Shown here one piece after another: positions 36,635-45,714 of a DNA stretch of 64,000 bases (the first letter of the stretch is position 1; each line of letters begins with the position of its first letter). The stretch spans positions 248,001-312,000 of the forward strand of contig CBDCXE010000002.1 in NCBI GenBank assembly GCA_965223725.1. The letters are read 5' to 3'. Source of the DNA: CBDCXE01 sp965223725 [NCBI: Nitrospinota bacterium]. GTDB lineage: Bacteria > Nitrospinota_A > UBA7883. Both the position numbers and the translations under genes were made by a program. The notes below the pieces were generated by a model. It was given only the letters and a program-made list of their open reading frames with translations. It was not told the origin of the DNA and searched no databases.

Positions 36635-37048
36635 ATGTCACAAACATTCGCCATCATTAAACCAGACGCAGTGGAGCGTGGGCTGACCGGCAAGATCATC
36701 AGCAGAATCGAATCGGAAAACCTGAAAGTTGTGGCCCTGAAGCGTATACAAATGTCCAGGGCGGTCGCGGAAGGGTTCTATGCGGAACATAACGAGCGGC
36801 CCTTTTTTCAATCATTGACTGATTATATGTGCTCTGGGCCATGTTGTGTGTTGGTGTTGCAAGGGGATGACGCACAGCCGCGATGGCGCGAGATTATGGG
36901 CGCCACCAACCCGGCCGACGCAGCAGAGGGCACCATCCGCAAGGAGATGGCGGTTGATCTGGAGAAAAACTCGGTCCACGGCTCCGATTCCGAAGCCTCC
37001 GCCAGCAGGGAGATCGGCTATTTCTTCGCAGAGACGGAGATCAATTAA
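36635..37048 (+). CDS. ndk: Nucleoside diphosphate kinase
   Basis: The 137-residue protein begins [16 protein letters not shown], the conserved Ndk start, so ATG 36635 is preferred over an in-frame GTG at 36623. The phosphorylated His lies in KNSVHGSDS (about residue 115). The enzyme balances nucleoside triphosphate pools. It sits behind a strong terminator, so it needs its own promoter or read-through; its AAGGA site is 14 bases before the ATG, longer than usual. Confidence 0.96.
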   Translation: MSQTFAIIKPDAVERGLTGKIISRIESENLKVVALKRIQMSRAVAEGFYAEHNERPFFQSLTDYMCSGPCCVLVLQGDDAQPRWREIMGATNPADAAEGTIRKEMAVDLEKNSVHGSDSEASASREIGYFFAETEIN

Positions 37049-37052
37049 CCTG

Positions 37053-38072
37053 TCAGAACTGGTAAAACAGTTCGAAAGCTATCTCTGATTTGTTTCCTTG
37101 CAAGACGCCATCCCTGTCTGGGAAAACTTTCTCGTCAGAAGATGTATACTTAAATTCCGCCCGCGCTGTCAGCTCTTCTGTCAACAGGTAGGTTGGGCTG
37201 ATGGTAAACGCGGTTCGGTTTTCTGTGAAGAAAGAGCCGAGCCTGGCGCCATCCTTGTCATCAAAGTTTTCCAGCCGCGCCGTGAAAGAAAGCTGATCAT
37301 CCCAAAAATATTTTGCCATCAGCAACCACGCGGTCCATGTCGCGTCGTCCCCTGTGACTATGTTCGATTGCCCTGTGAAGCTGCCCATGTTGAACTCGCC
37401 GCCGATCAAAAGGCTGTCAAAATACTTGGACGATAAATCAACATCAAATACTGTCAGGTCGTCGGTAGGCTCTTCACCCTCCGCGCCGGTGATGAACGAT
37501 AGGCCCACATCCACAGCGTCTACTATATTAAACGCCACGCGGGCGCCGAAGGTTTTGGCGGTGTTGTCATCCTCGATCTTGTCCCAACCGTTGACAATAT
37601 AAACGCTGTAATCGAACCACTTGGTATAACCAGACGCCATGGCGCCTGTAAGGTTTTTTGGAACGCCATAGTCGAACAGCATAGAGTGTGAGACCTGGTG
37701 CATATCCACCGGGTCCTGCGCTTCTAAACCGATAGGCGCGTTGAACTTGCCAAAGGTGAACTTAACGTCGTACCTTTTCAATCCATACCAAATATATCCT
37801 TGCTCGACTATATTATCGGTCGTCTGCTTTTGCCCGTTAAGATGGTTCAGGTCAACACGGAATCCCGCGCGATCATTGATACCTTTTTCCAGGTCCAGCT
37901 CAACTTCATCCATCGCAAAACTGTTTTCTCCATTGGAGAAATCGTATTTGTACGATGTGTCCAGAAATCCAAAAAACTTTAATCCTTCCGTTATATCAGC
38001 TGCGTTGGCAATGGGCGCCGTCCCTAAAATGGCGAGCCCCAGGGCGAGAGCCGATGTCCAGGCTCTGATCAT
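37053..38072 (-). CDS. Outer-membrane beta-barrel porin
   Basis: The start is ATG 38072, seven bases after AAGGA, giving 339 residues; the frame extends to 38099. A signal peptide ends APIANA. The rest is alternating polar and aromatic strands (FFGFLDTSYKYDF, FRVDLNHLNGQKQ, YDVKFTFGKFNAPIG) ending in the Phe-terminated strand IAFELFYQF, a clear outer-membrane insertion signal. It resembles OmpL/BBP2-type putative porins. The substrate is unknown. It is convergent with ndk, only 4 bases apart. Confidence 0.85.
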   Translation of the reverse strand: MIRAWTSALALGLAILGTAPIANAADITEGLKFFGFLDTSYKYDFSNGENSFAMDEVELDLEKGINDRAGFRVDLNHLNGQKQTTDNIVEQGYIWYGLKRYDVKFTFGKFNAPIGLEAQDPVDMHQVSHSMLFDYGVPKNLTGAMASGYTKWFDYSVYIVNGWDKIEDDNTAKTFGARVAFNIVDAVDVGLSFITGAEGEEPTDDLTVFDVDLSSKYFDSLLIGGEFNMGSFTGQSNIVTGDDATWTAWLLMAKYFWDDQLSFTARLENFDDKDGARLGSFFTENRTAFTISPTYLLTEELTARAEFKYTSSDEKVFPDRDGVLQGNKSEIAFELFYQF

Positions 38073-38167
38073 GCGCAATTCCTTTCTCAAAATTTCCATT
38101 CGATTTTATACAAGTCCCCCACAAATAAGCAGAGGACATTGTACACGGAATCGGCGTGATTTTTCAG

Positions 38168-38923
38168 TTATTTTGAGCTTCTGGTGATACTATTCAAGAA
38201 CGGCTCAATAAAGTCCATAGGCAGCGGCACGATGTTGTTGGTGGTGCCTTCGGAAGATATCTCGCGGATCGTTTGTAAATATCGCAGTGTGATGGCGGCC
38301 GGTCTCTTCTCGATTATCAGCGCCGCCTCGGCCAGCTTCTCCGCCGCCTGATACTCACCCTGGGCATTGATGATTTTCGCGCGCCGTTCCCGCTCGGCTT
38401 CCGCCTGCTTGGCCATGGCCCGTTGCATCTCGCTGGGCAGATCGACATGCTTGATCTCGACGTTGGAGACTTTGATGCCCCACGGGTCGGTCCGCTTGTC
38501 GAGCAGCTCCTGCAGCTCGTGATTTATTTTCTCCCGTTCGGAGAGCAGCTCATCGAGCTCCACCCCGCCAAGGACGGATCGGAGGCTGGTCTGCGACAAC
38601 TGGCCTGTGGCGTAGTAGTAATCCTCCACCTGGATGACAGCGTTCTCCGCGTCGAGCACTTTGAAATAGACGACGGCGTTGACTTTGACCGAGACGTTAT
38701 CGCGGGTGATGATATCCTGGGAGGGAACATCGAGGGCGATCAGTCGGAGGTCGACCTTTGTCATCTTATCGATCACCGGCCAGAGTATGATCAACCCCGG
38801 CCCTTTGACTTTGTGAAACCTGCCAAGCCGGAAAATGACACCGCGTTCATACTCCTTGAGGACGCGGAAGATCGACATTAATACCGCCAGGGCAAATATG
38901 AGGGCTAGTAAAGTTCCAGGCAT
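38168..38923 (-). CDS. Slipin/stomatin-like SPFH domain membrane protein
   Basis: The 251-residue protein has an N-terminal membrane helix (about residues 3-19), then [20 protein letters not shown], the band-7 start, and a full SPFH domain followed by an Ala/Glu-rich helix ([18 protein letters not shown]). Such proteins form membrane microdomain oligomers and are often next to an NfeD-type partner, which is absent here. It lies 95 bases upstream of the porin gene on the same strand. Confidence 0.92.
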   Translation of the reverse strand: MPGTLLALIFALAVLMSIFRVLKEYERGVIFRLGRFHKVKGPGLIILWPVIDKMTKVDLRLIALDVPSQDIITRDNVSVKVNAVVYFKVLDAENAVIQVEDYYYATGQLSQTSLRSVLGGVELDELLSEREKINHELQELLDKRTDPWGIKVSNVEIKHVDLPSEMQRAMAKQAEAERERRAKIINAQGEYQAAEKLAEAALIIEKRPAAITLRYLQTIREISSEGTTNNIVPLPMDFIEPFLNSITRSSK

Positions 38924-39287
38924 GGCTCGCTCCTTAGTTTAATTTGGTATACACGACAGGCCCAATAAACTGCAAAAATCAAACGGTTAAAATCGATCAC
39001 CTGTCATATTAAAATTCTACACGATTTGGCCAAAAATAGGGAGCCCAGAGTAACAACACCCAAAACCACAACAATGTATAACTGAATCTAAGTCCAGGTC
39101 ATCATTCAATCTCCTATATTATAAATAATACTATAGTCATGTATAAGTATAGATCATTAATGATTAATGTCAAGAATAATATGTTATAAATTTTATGCTA
39201 TTCGAGCAGATTTTTATTCTATAATAATAGCCGGGCACTTTTGCGATGGTGGATCATGCCGGACCCTATCGTTTTTGAGGAAAGATT
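38924..39287. other. 364-base AT-rich divergent gap
   Basis: The gap separates the slipin gene from the YHYH gene. It is clearly more AT-rich than its surroundings, with palindromic AT runs around 39115-39165 (TATTATAAATAATACTATA). No gene was recognised. It should hold divergent promoters, but none stands out. Confidence 0.6.
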
Positions 39288-39497
39288 ATGCGATATATTG
39301 TCGTCCTTGTCTGCTCTCTGTTTATGTTTTCCCTGCTCGCGCATGCGCATGGTGGAGGCCTGGATCAGCAAGGTGGGCACCATAACCGGAAACAGGGCGA
39401 ATACCATTTCCACCGCGGTCCGTTGGCAGGCAAGAAGTTCAATTCGAAAAAAGAGGCCACCGAGGCGCTGGTAAAAGCAATAAAGAAAAGTAAATAA
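39288..39497 (+). CDS. Small secreted YHYH-type protein
   Basis: The 69-residue protein has a signal peptide (IVVLVCSLFMFSLLAHA) and a mature part GGHHNRKQGEYHFHRGPLAGKKF, the pattern of small YHYH proteins often found as free-standing genes or fused to nuclease-like regions. The clustered His may bind metal. GAGGAAAG sits properly before ATG 39288. The next gene starts at the base after its stop. Function unknown. Confidence 0.78.
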   Translation: MRYIVVLVCSLFMFSLLAHAHGGGLDQQGGHHNRKQGEYHFHRGPLAGKKFNSKKEATEALVKAIKKSK

Positions 39498-39974
39498 ATG
39501 CTATCAGATATTGTTTCATTGATAAAGGAGATCGACTGGTACGCTACAATTTCATTGGTTACAGCTATCATTGCTCTTTTGGTAAGTATCATCGCAAATC
39601 GAAAAGCAAATGATATAAATATACGTCAGCTTGAAATTGAGGAACAGAGGGAGAAAGAGAAGCAAGCTTTAAATTTGTCGGCAAAGCTGAGCGCAAAATT
39701 GATTAGGAGCAATAATCGCGAACGATTGGTACTTATTAATTCTGGAAATTCTGAAGCTAGAAACTTGCGTATGGCCTTAGATGGAAGGCCCTACTCTGAA
39801 CATAATGTGGTTGTTGACTCTTTGCCCGAAATGGTCGGTCCAAACTCAAAAATTGGCTGTGCAATGAGTTTTACCTATGCTGATAGACCACAACTTGACA
39901 TTAAAGTAGTTTGGGATGATGATCTTCAAAATGATAGAGTGTATCGAACAATACTCAGAATTGAAGAGATGTAG
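39498..39974 (+). CDS. Hypothetical single-pass membrane protein
   Basis: The 158-residue protein has one membrane helix (about residues 15-33), then a charged coiled coil (about 36-66, IRQLEIEEQREKEKQALNLS), then a beta-rich domain (RLVLINSGNSEARNLRMAL, KIGCAMSFTY). The last part resembles small Ig-like cytosolic domains of unknown role. Codon use is notably AT-rich compared with flanking genes. It directly follows the YHYH gene (no gap) and precedes the HigA-like gene by 2 bases. I do not recognise a family. Confidence 0.7.
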   Translation: MLSDIVSLIKEIDWYATISLVTAIIALLVSIIANRKANDINIRQLEIEEQREKEKQALNLSAKLSAKLIRSNNRERLVLINSGNSEARNLRMALDGRPYSEHNVVVDSLPEMVGPNSKIGCAMSFTYADRPQLDIKVVWDDDLQNDRVYRTILRIEEM

Positions 39975-39976
39975 CA

Positions 39977-40267
39977 ATGTTACCAAAAAAACGTCCGCCG
40001 ACCCATCCGGGCGAGATGTTGCTCAAGGAGTTCCTGGAGCCGACCAATACCACGCAGACGAAGTTCGCCCGTCATCTCGGCTGGTCGTTCGCCCGGTTGA
40101 ACGAGATCATAAACGGCAAACGTGGCGTCACTGCGGATTCGGCCATCGCTTTTGGAGAGGCGTTGCGGACCGGACCGGAGTTCTGGCTGAACCTCCAGCG
40201 CGACTGGGACCTTTGGCACGCCCGCAAGAAGCATAAGCCTGTGGGCCCGTTACTGAAAACAGGTTAA
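39977..40267 (+). CDS. HigA-like antitoxin, XRE family
   Basis: The 96-residue protein begins MLPKKRPPTHPGEMLLKEFL and has the helix-turn-helix TQTKFARHLGWSFARLNEIINGKRGVT split over residues about 28-52, the HigA/VapI pattern, and ends FWLNLQRDWDLWHARKK. These repress their own promoter and neutralise a RelE-type HigB toxin normally encoded just upstream. Here the upstream gene is a membrane protein unlike HigB, so the antitoxin is orphaned. It is convergent with the TRAP permease, 6 bases apart. Confidence 0.88.
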   Translation: MLPKKRPPTHPGEMLLKEFLEPTNTTQTKFARHLGWSFARLNEIINGKRGVTADSAIAFGEALRTGPEFWLNLQRDWDLWHARKKHKPVGPLLKTG

Positions 40268-40273
40268 AAAACC

Positions 40274-41551
40274 CTAATACAACAACCCTACCAAAAACAG
40301 ACTCAACCACGGTATATACGTAATAATAATCAGCGCGACGATGAGTACCATCATCCAGGGGATGGCGGCGCGTGTCACTTCGCCGAGGCTCATGTTGCAC
40401 AGCCCGGCGGCGACGTAGAGGTTCAGCCCCACCGGCGGGGTGATCATCCCCACCTCCATGTTCGTGGTCATCACCACGCCGAGGTGGATCGGGTCGATGC
40501 CGAGGCTGATGGCGATCGGGTGGAACAGCGGCGCCAGGATCAGCAGTATGGCCGACGGCTCCATGAAATCGCCCGCGAACCAGAGGATCACGTTGACCAT
40601 CAACAGGAACGACCAGGGGCTCGGGTCGGTGTCGAGCACGGCCTCGGCCAGGTGCTGCGGTATCCGCTCCTCGGTCAGGGTGTGGGCGAAGATCATGGCG
40701 CAGGCGATTATAAATAATAATACCGATGTCATCTTCGCCGACTCCAGCAGCACCGTCGGGATGTCCCGCACGCCCATATCGTTATAGACAAACAGCGCGA
40801 TGATGGCCGAATAGACCGCCGCCACCGCCGCCGCCTCGGTGGGGGTGAAGGCGCCCGCATAGATGCCGCCGACCACGATGAATATCAGCAACAGCCCCCA
40901 GAACGCGCTGCGGAACGTTGACCAGAGATGCCCGAACCCTTGCCAATCCTCCTTCGGCATGTTGAGCCGTTTGGCTGTGATCCAGGTGGCGGTCATCAGG
41001 CAGAGCCCCATCACCATGCCGGGCAGGATGCCGGCGATGAACATCTTGCCCACCGACTCCTCCACCGCGTCGGCATATACGATCATCGGGATGGAGGGCG
41101 GGATCAGGATGCCCATGCTGCCCGATGTGGCGATCACCCCCACGGCGAACCGTTTGTCATAGCCCGCGGCGATCATGCCGGGGATCATGATCGAGCCGAT
41201 GGCCACCACCGTCGCCGGTGACGACCCGGAGATGGCCGCGAACAACATGCAGGCCACCACCCCCGCCATGGCCAACCCGCCGGTCATCCAGCCGACCAGC
41301 GCCCGGGCGAAGTTGATTATCCGGTGCGACACGCCGCCGGTGGTCAGAAAGTGCGACGACAATATGAAAAACGGTATCGCCAGCAGGGTCGAATGCTCCA
41401 TGGTGTCGAACAGTTTCTGCGCCACGATCACCGTCGCATCCTCCGTGGCCAGCGCTGTGAACAGCAGGCTCGACAGGCCAAGGCTGATAGCGATCGGGAC
41501 CCCTATGAGCAGTAGCGCCAGCAGCCCAATGAACAACAGCGTCACGCTCAT
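40274..41551 (-). CDS. dctM: TRAP transporter large permease DctM
   Basis: The start is ATG 41551 (MSVTLLFIGLLALLLIGVPI), overlapping the dctQ stop by 4 bases; the open frame reaches 41746 but that part lacks a family match. The 425-residue protein has about twelve membrane helices with DctM blocks such as GGVSHRIINFARALVGWMTG and TPTEAAAVAAVYSAI. It is the ion-coupled transport subunit and completes the dctP-dctQ-dctM operon. Confidence 0.94.
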   Translation of the reverse strand: MSVTLLFIGLLALLLIGVPIAISLGLSSLLFTALATEDATVIVAQKLFDTMEHSTLLAIPFFILSSHFLTTGGVSHRIINFARALVGWMTGGLAMAGVVACMLFAAISGSSPATVVAIGSIMIPGMIAAGYDKRFAVGVIATSGSMGILIPPSIPMIVYADAVEESVGKMFIAGILPGMVMGLCLMTATWITAKRLNMPKEDWQGFGHLWSTFRSAFWGLLLIFIVVGGIYAGAFTPTEAAAVAAVYSAIIALFVYNDMGVRDIPTVLLESAKMTSVLLFIIACAMIFAHTLTEERIPQHLAEAVLDTDPSPWSFLLMVNVILWFAGDFMEPSAILLILAPLFHPIAISLGIDPIHLGVVMTTNMEVGMITPPVGLNLYVAAGLCNMSLGEVTRAAIPWMMVLIVALIIITYIPWLSLFLVGLLY

Positions 41552-42084
41552 TGCTGATCCCCATCGGTTGTGACCTGCTGGTGGGCGTATCCTTCCGCCT
41601 CGCTGCCGGCGACCCTCCGCAACTCGCCTTTCCAGATGGCCACGCCCACCTGTAAAAAGTGGATTATCATCAGGCCGAGGCCCACCGGGATGGCCAGGTA
41701 TGGTATCCATTGCGGGATCTGCAGGTCGAGGGTCAGGTCGCCCCACTGATATATTTTACGGATGTAATAGATCGACAGATAAAAAACCCAGCCGGTGAAC
41801 AGCAGGCAAAGGCTCAGCCCCAGCAAGGCGATCCGGCGCTGGTTCGCTATGGAAAACCGGTCGATCAGGATATCGATGCCCAGATGCGCGCCCTTTTTCA
41901 CGCCATAGGCCGCGCCCACCAGCACAACCCAGGCGAACAGATACTGCACCGCCTCCAGCGCCCAGGTGAACCCGGTGTCGAACAGATAGCGGGCCACAAC
42001 ATTGGCGAACAGCAGCAACGTGGCCGACGCCAGCCCGAGGGTTATGATTGTCTGCTCCAGCCTGACGATGACCCGGTCGAGCAT
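41548..42084 (-). CDS. dctQ: TRAP transporter small permease DctQ
   Basis: The 178-residue protein has four predicted membrane helices (LASATLLLFANVVARYLF, LFAWVVLVGAAYG, LSLCLLFTGWVFYL, YLAIPVGLGLMIIHFLQ), as DctQ proteins do. It lies 12 bases after dctP and overlaps dctM by 4 bases. It supports DctM in substrate uptake. Confidence 0.92.
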   Translation of the reverse strand: MLDRVIVRLEQTIITLGLASATLLLFANVVARYLFDTGFTWALEAVQYLFAWVVLVGAAYGVKKGAHLGIDILIDRFSIANQRRIALLGLSLCLLFTGWVFYLSIYYIRKIYQWGDLTLDLQIPQWIPYLAIPVGLGLMIIHFLQVGVAIWKGELRRVAGSEAEGYAHQQVTTDGDQQ

Positions 42085-42096
42085 GGGATGCGCTTC

Positions 42097-43119
42097 CTAA
42101 TGGGGCGCCTGGTTACCCAGCACGCCATGAACCTGCTCCAGCAGATCGGCCCCGATCTGCCGGGCGAATTTGCCTTCCACCCCGGCCACCGCCGCCTTCC
42201 ATTGGGCGCGTTCCTCTTCGGTCAGTTCGACCACTTTTGCCTTGCCGGCCTGCTCGATCTTCGCTCTGTCACTGTCGCTGGCCGCAGCGGCGAATTTGGC
42301 GGATTCGCTGGTGACATCCTTGATGATCGCCTCCAGTTCCGCCCGGATATCGTCCGGCAATCCGTCCCAGAACTGGGCGCTGACCACCAGCAGATAGCCG
42401 AGGTAGGAATGATTGGAGACAGAGATATAATCCTGCACCTCGAAAAACTTTTTCGAATATATATTGGACCATGCATTCTCCTGTCCATCCACGACACCTT
42501 GCCCCAGGGATGAATAAACTTCCTTGAACGGCAGTTTCTGCGGCACTCCACCCAGCGCTTTAATCATCTCCTCATGCACATCGGAGGTCTGGATCCGGAA
42601 TTTTTTGCCTTTGAAATCGTCCGGCGCGACCCGCAGCGGTTTATCACCGCGGATAGAGAACACCTTCATCCCGTTATCCCAAAACCCGAGCGCCTTCAGG
42701 CCCTTCCGCTGCAACGGATCGGTCATCAATTTGGCCACCGGCGAGCGGGTCAGCTTATGCACATCGTCGAGGTTGTGGAACAGAAACGGAATATCGAACA
42801 CCTGGATGGTTCTGGAAAACTTGACAAATTTAGAGAGGCTCGGCGCGCCCATTATACCGGTGGTTTTGCTGTCGGACAGGCGCATCGCCTCGATCACCTT
42901 GTTGTCGTTATACAACTGGGAGCTGGGGAACACCTCCATGCGCACCCTTCCCTGCAGCTTTTCATTCACGGTTTTGGCCAGCAGGTCGGCGGCCTTGCCC
43001 TTCGGTGTGTTCGGGCTGACCACGTGTGAAAATTTGATCACATACTCCGCGGCCTGTGCGGATGGTGCGGCGAAGAGGATGGTTATACAGATTATGATTG
43101 CACGGGTGAAGGTTTTCAT
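42097..43119 (-). CDS. dctP: TRAP transporter substrate-binding protein DctP
   Basis: The 340-residue periplasmic protein has a signal peptide ending APSAQA and the DctP pattern FSHVVSPNTPKGKAADLLA and KFRIQTSDVHEEMIKALGG, in which the Arg usually binds a substrate carboxylate. Family members bind C4-dicarboxylates or other organic acids. It is the first gene of the TRAP operon. No regulator gene is adjacent. Confidence 0.94.
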   Translation of the reverse strand: MKTFTRAIIICITILFAAPSAQAAEYVIKFSHVVSPNTPKGKAADLLAKTVNEKLQGRVRMEVFPSSQLYNDNKVIEAMRLSDSKTTGIMGAPSLSKFVKFSRTIQVFDIPFLFHNLDDVHKLTRSPVAKLMTDPLQRKGLKALGFWDNGMKVFSIRGDKPLRVAPDDFKGKKFRIQTSDVHEEMIKALGGVPQKLPFKEVYSSLGQGVVDGQENAWSNIYSKKFFEVQDYISVSNHSYLGYLLVVSAQFWDGLPDDIRAELEAIIKDVTSESAKFAAAASDSDRAKIEQAGKAKVVELTEEERAQWKAAVAGVEGKFARQIGADLLEQVHGVLGNQAPH

Positions 43120-43232
43120 TGCTTATGGCTCCTATTTTGTCTGCTTTAATACTGGCTAAACCGCATATTGGATTTTAGCCGACAATGGCGCATTATTGAA
43201 GCTTCTATTCACCACGGTGCGTATAATAGGGC

Positions 43233-43262
43233 AAAAAAATGGAGACGCCGAAGCGCCTCCAT
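43233..43262 (-). terminator. Rho-independent terminator of the FadL-type gene
   Basis: On the minus strand ATGGAGGCGC pairs with GCGTCTCCAT (10 bp, one G-T) across a TTCG tetraloop, followed by seven T. It lies 15 bases after the stop of the FadL-type porin gene and insulates the TRAP operon downstream. Confidence 0.95.
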
Positions 43263-43276
43263 TCGGAGAGCCACAA

Positions 43277-44629
43277 TTACTTATTGCTGAAGTTATGAGT
43301 AATTGAGAGTAGTAAAGATGTCTGTTTCAAAGAGACCGTTGTCCCGGAGGATTGACCCGGCCCCAGGTCGTTCACACCGGTCAGCTTGTTCTCGGAAGCG
43401 ATCATGCCGGCCAACCCGACCATCCAATGGTCACCCAGGCTGACATCGACCCCGGCGGTGAAATGATCCTCTACTATGGCAGGGAACGCCGCGTTGTTGA
43501 ACACGTCCTCTTCGCCGATGGGCGAGTCGCCATGGTTATACCCGACCCGGGCGGTGACCATGGGGGTGAAAACATACTCCGCCGCGACAGCGAACACCCA
43601 CATGTCATCCCAGCCGAACTGGAGCGGCATGCTGCCTGCCTGACCCACCGGCTGACCCGTGGCCATGCTGACCAGGGCGAAATTACCATCGAGGCTCTGC
43701 TGGTCGTCATGGGTGGCGCTGAAATTGATCCACTTCACATCGGCGGTGACTTTCAGCCTGTCGTTGGGCGTGATGGCCGCGCCCATGGCGAACTGCTGTG
43801 GAAAATTCATCTTCCATTTATACGTGCCGTCGGAGTTGACGAAGGCGTTGCCCCGGCCGTCCGGGAACACGATGTCACCCTGCGAAAGGCGATACTCCAT
43901 GTTCTGGAACGCCTGCTCCGTGATATACGTGGCGCCCACCTGGACCAGATCGTTGACCTTGTAGATCACGCCGAATGTCGCGCCGAACCCAAGGGCCCCC
44001 TCCGGTTTGGAAAGGTCCGCGCCCACATACTGGGCCGGGTTGCCCGGGTTGGTGTATTTCTGTTTGAAGCTAAGCTGCTGATAATCGATGTTCAACGAAA
44101 CACCCACAGAGAGCCGGTCGTTGATTTTTTTTGCCAGCGTAGGAGCCAGCTTGGCGAACTGGTACTGCGTGAACAGGTTGGCCTTCCACGGCGTGAAATC
44201 GCCCATCTGCGCGTTGAAAGGTATTGAGTCAATAGTGTCATAATCGACACCCATACCAGCCAGCCAGAACATCCCGCCGCCGAAATAAAGGTCATCCCTG
44301 CCGTCGACCGGGCCGACCCAGCCCACGGCCGGCACCAGATACAGGTCCGATCCGCCTTCAGTTTTCTGGCCGCCGGATGCAGTGAAATCCACAGATCGAG
44401 TCGGCATAAAACCCTCGAACGAAAAATCAGCCTTGGTGCCGATCAGGGCCATGCCGGCCGGATTGGAAATCGCCGTGGCTGTGCTGCCGGGCGCCGCAGT
44501 GACCGCGCCTGCCATGCCCTTTTGATAAGCGCCCACACCGATCATCTGGTGGCCATTGGTGGCCCAGGCCGCGCCGTTGAAGGACAATGTGAACGTGACT
44601 GCTATAAGAAATATTGCAAATTTCCACAT
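43277..44629 (-). CDS. OmpP1/FadL family outer-membrane channel
   Basis: The start is ATG 44629, seven bases after GGAG, giving 450 residues with a signal peptide ending GAAWA. The mature start TNGHQMIGVGAYQKGMAGAVT and SNPAGMALIGTKADFSFEGF are FadL signatures (the Asn-Pro-Ala-Gly motif of the hatch). The rest is barrel strands ending FSNK. Family members import long-chain fatty acids or hydrophobic compounds such as toluene. It is monocistronic with its own terminator. Confidence 0.93.
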   Translation of the reverse strand: MWKFAIFLIAVTFTLSFNGAAWATNGHQMIGVGAYQKGMAGAVTAAPGSTATAISNPAGMALIGTKADFSFEGFMPTRSVDFTASGGQKTEGGSDLYLVPAVGWVGPVDGRDDLYFGGGMFWLAGMGVDYDTIDSIPFNAQMGDFTPWKANLFTQYQFAKLAPTLAKKINDRLSVGVSLNIDYQQLSFKQKYTNPGNPAQYVGADLSKPEGALGFGATFGVIYKVNDLVQVGATYITEQAFQNMEYRLSQGDIVFPDGRGNAFVNSDGTYKWKMNFPQQFAMGAAITPNDRLKVTADVKWINFSATHDDQQSLDGNFALVSMATGQPVGQAGSMPLQFGWDDMWVFAVAAEYVFTPMVTARVGYNHGDSPIGEEDVFNNAAFPAIVEDHFTAGVDVSLGDHWMVGLAGMIASENKLTGVNDLGPGQSSGTTVSLKQTSLLLSITHNFSNK

Positions 44630-44822
44630 GCTTACACTCCTCATAAAATTAGTATAACGACAGTACTTAAGATAACTTATGGTCAAATAACAGGCTCTGC
44701 CCCATGGGCGCCTGCCATATGTCAGCATGATTATTTAATGTTAGATTCAATTGCTTTGGAATGGATTCTTTATATTGTCGTACAATGAGAGAATTTTAAT
44801 GTGGACGTATAAAAAGTGATTT

Positions 44823-45713
44823 ATGAACGACAGTAACGCCAAATCACACTCAATTGCATATATTGTGCTGATTCTATCCAGCGCCATGTTTGCGTCCGGA
44901 TATATTCTGGCCAGGGCGATCAGCCCCGATGTGGCAATGGGAATGTTTGTGACATTGAGCATGTTTTTCAGCGCAGTGACGCTGTCGATATTCAAGGGAA
45001 AGCGGAAACGGGCCAATATTAGTCAGGGCGATATTGCCGCCATGGTCGCCAATGGTGTCGGTTCGCCGCTCATTGTATTTATGGGTATGGAGGGCGCCAA
45101 AACGGTCACCCCGGCCCTTGCTTCTGTTCTTGTGACGTCCAATGTGCTTATGATCGCGCTGGCGGCCTGGGCGCTGGGCAGAAAGCTTTTCCGCGCAAAG
45201 CATGTGGCGGCGCTGGTGTGCGGGTTTCTCGGCATTGTGTGGATCAGCCTGGAGCGGGGCGTCATGGGCGGCGAGCAGCGGGGCATCGCACTGCTGTTGG
45301 GCGCGGCGATTCTGATAGCGTTTGTCACCATCATAATCGAGAAGCCGGTGTTTGAAATCGGGTGGGCGCCGGTAACGCGATGGACCTTCTGGATGGGTTC
45401 GATATTTTCCGCCATATATACTTTGGTCATTGGCCAGTTCGGTTGGCTGTCGGTCGAACAGACGTTGCTTTGCGTTGTGGTGGGCGCCATCAGTATTGCC
45501 GGCCCTGTGGTGACGTTTAATCTGGGAATGAGTAAAATCGGTTCCGCCGACGCGGCCGCGATCAAGCTGTTGATCCCATTTTTCGCGCTGGTTTACGGCA
45601 TATTGATATTGGATGAGTACCCGGCGTTTAAGTCGTTTTTGGCGGCAATAGTGGTGGTCGTATCGGTGGCGATGTATCAGCTGTCTAACGAGAACGTGAA
45701 AAAACGGAGTTGA
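44823..45713 (+). CDS. EamA/DMT family transporter
   Basis: The 296-residue protein has about ten membrane helices in two EamA repeats; the first has MFASGYILARAISPDVAMGM and the second VTRWTFWMGSIFSAIYTLV, closing with KIGSADAAAIKLLIPFFALV. Members export or import metabolites, often amino acids or nucleotide precursors; substrate unknown. It is followed after 1 base by a methyltransferase gene. Confidence 0.9.
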   Translation: MNDSNAKSHSIAYIVLILSSAMFASGYILARAISPDVAMGMFVTLSMFFSAVTLSIFKGKRKRANISQGDIAAMVANGVGSPLIVFMGMEGAKTVTPALASVLVTSNVLMIALAAWALGRKLFRAKHVAALVCGFLGIVWISLERGVMGGEQRGIALLLGAAILIAFVTIIIEKPVFEIGWAPVTRWTFWMGSIFSAIYTLVIGQFGWLSVEQTLLCVVVGAISIAGPVVTFNLGMSKIGSADAAAIKLLIPFFALVYGILILDEYPAFKSFLAAIVVVVSVAMYQLSNENVKKRS

Positions 45714-45714
45714 A

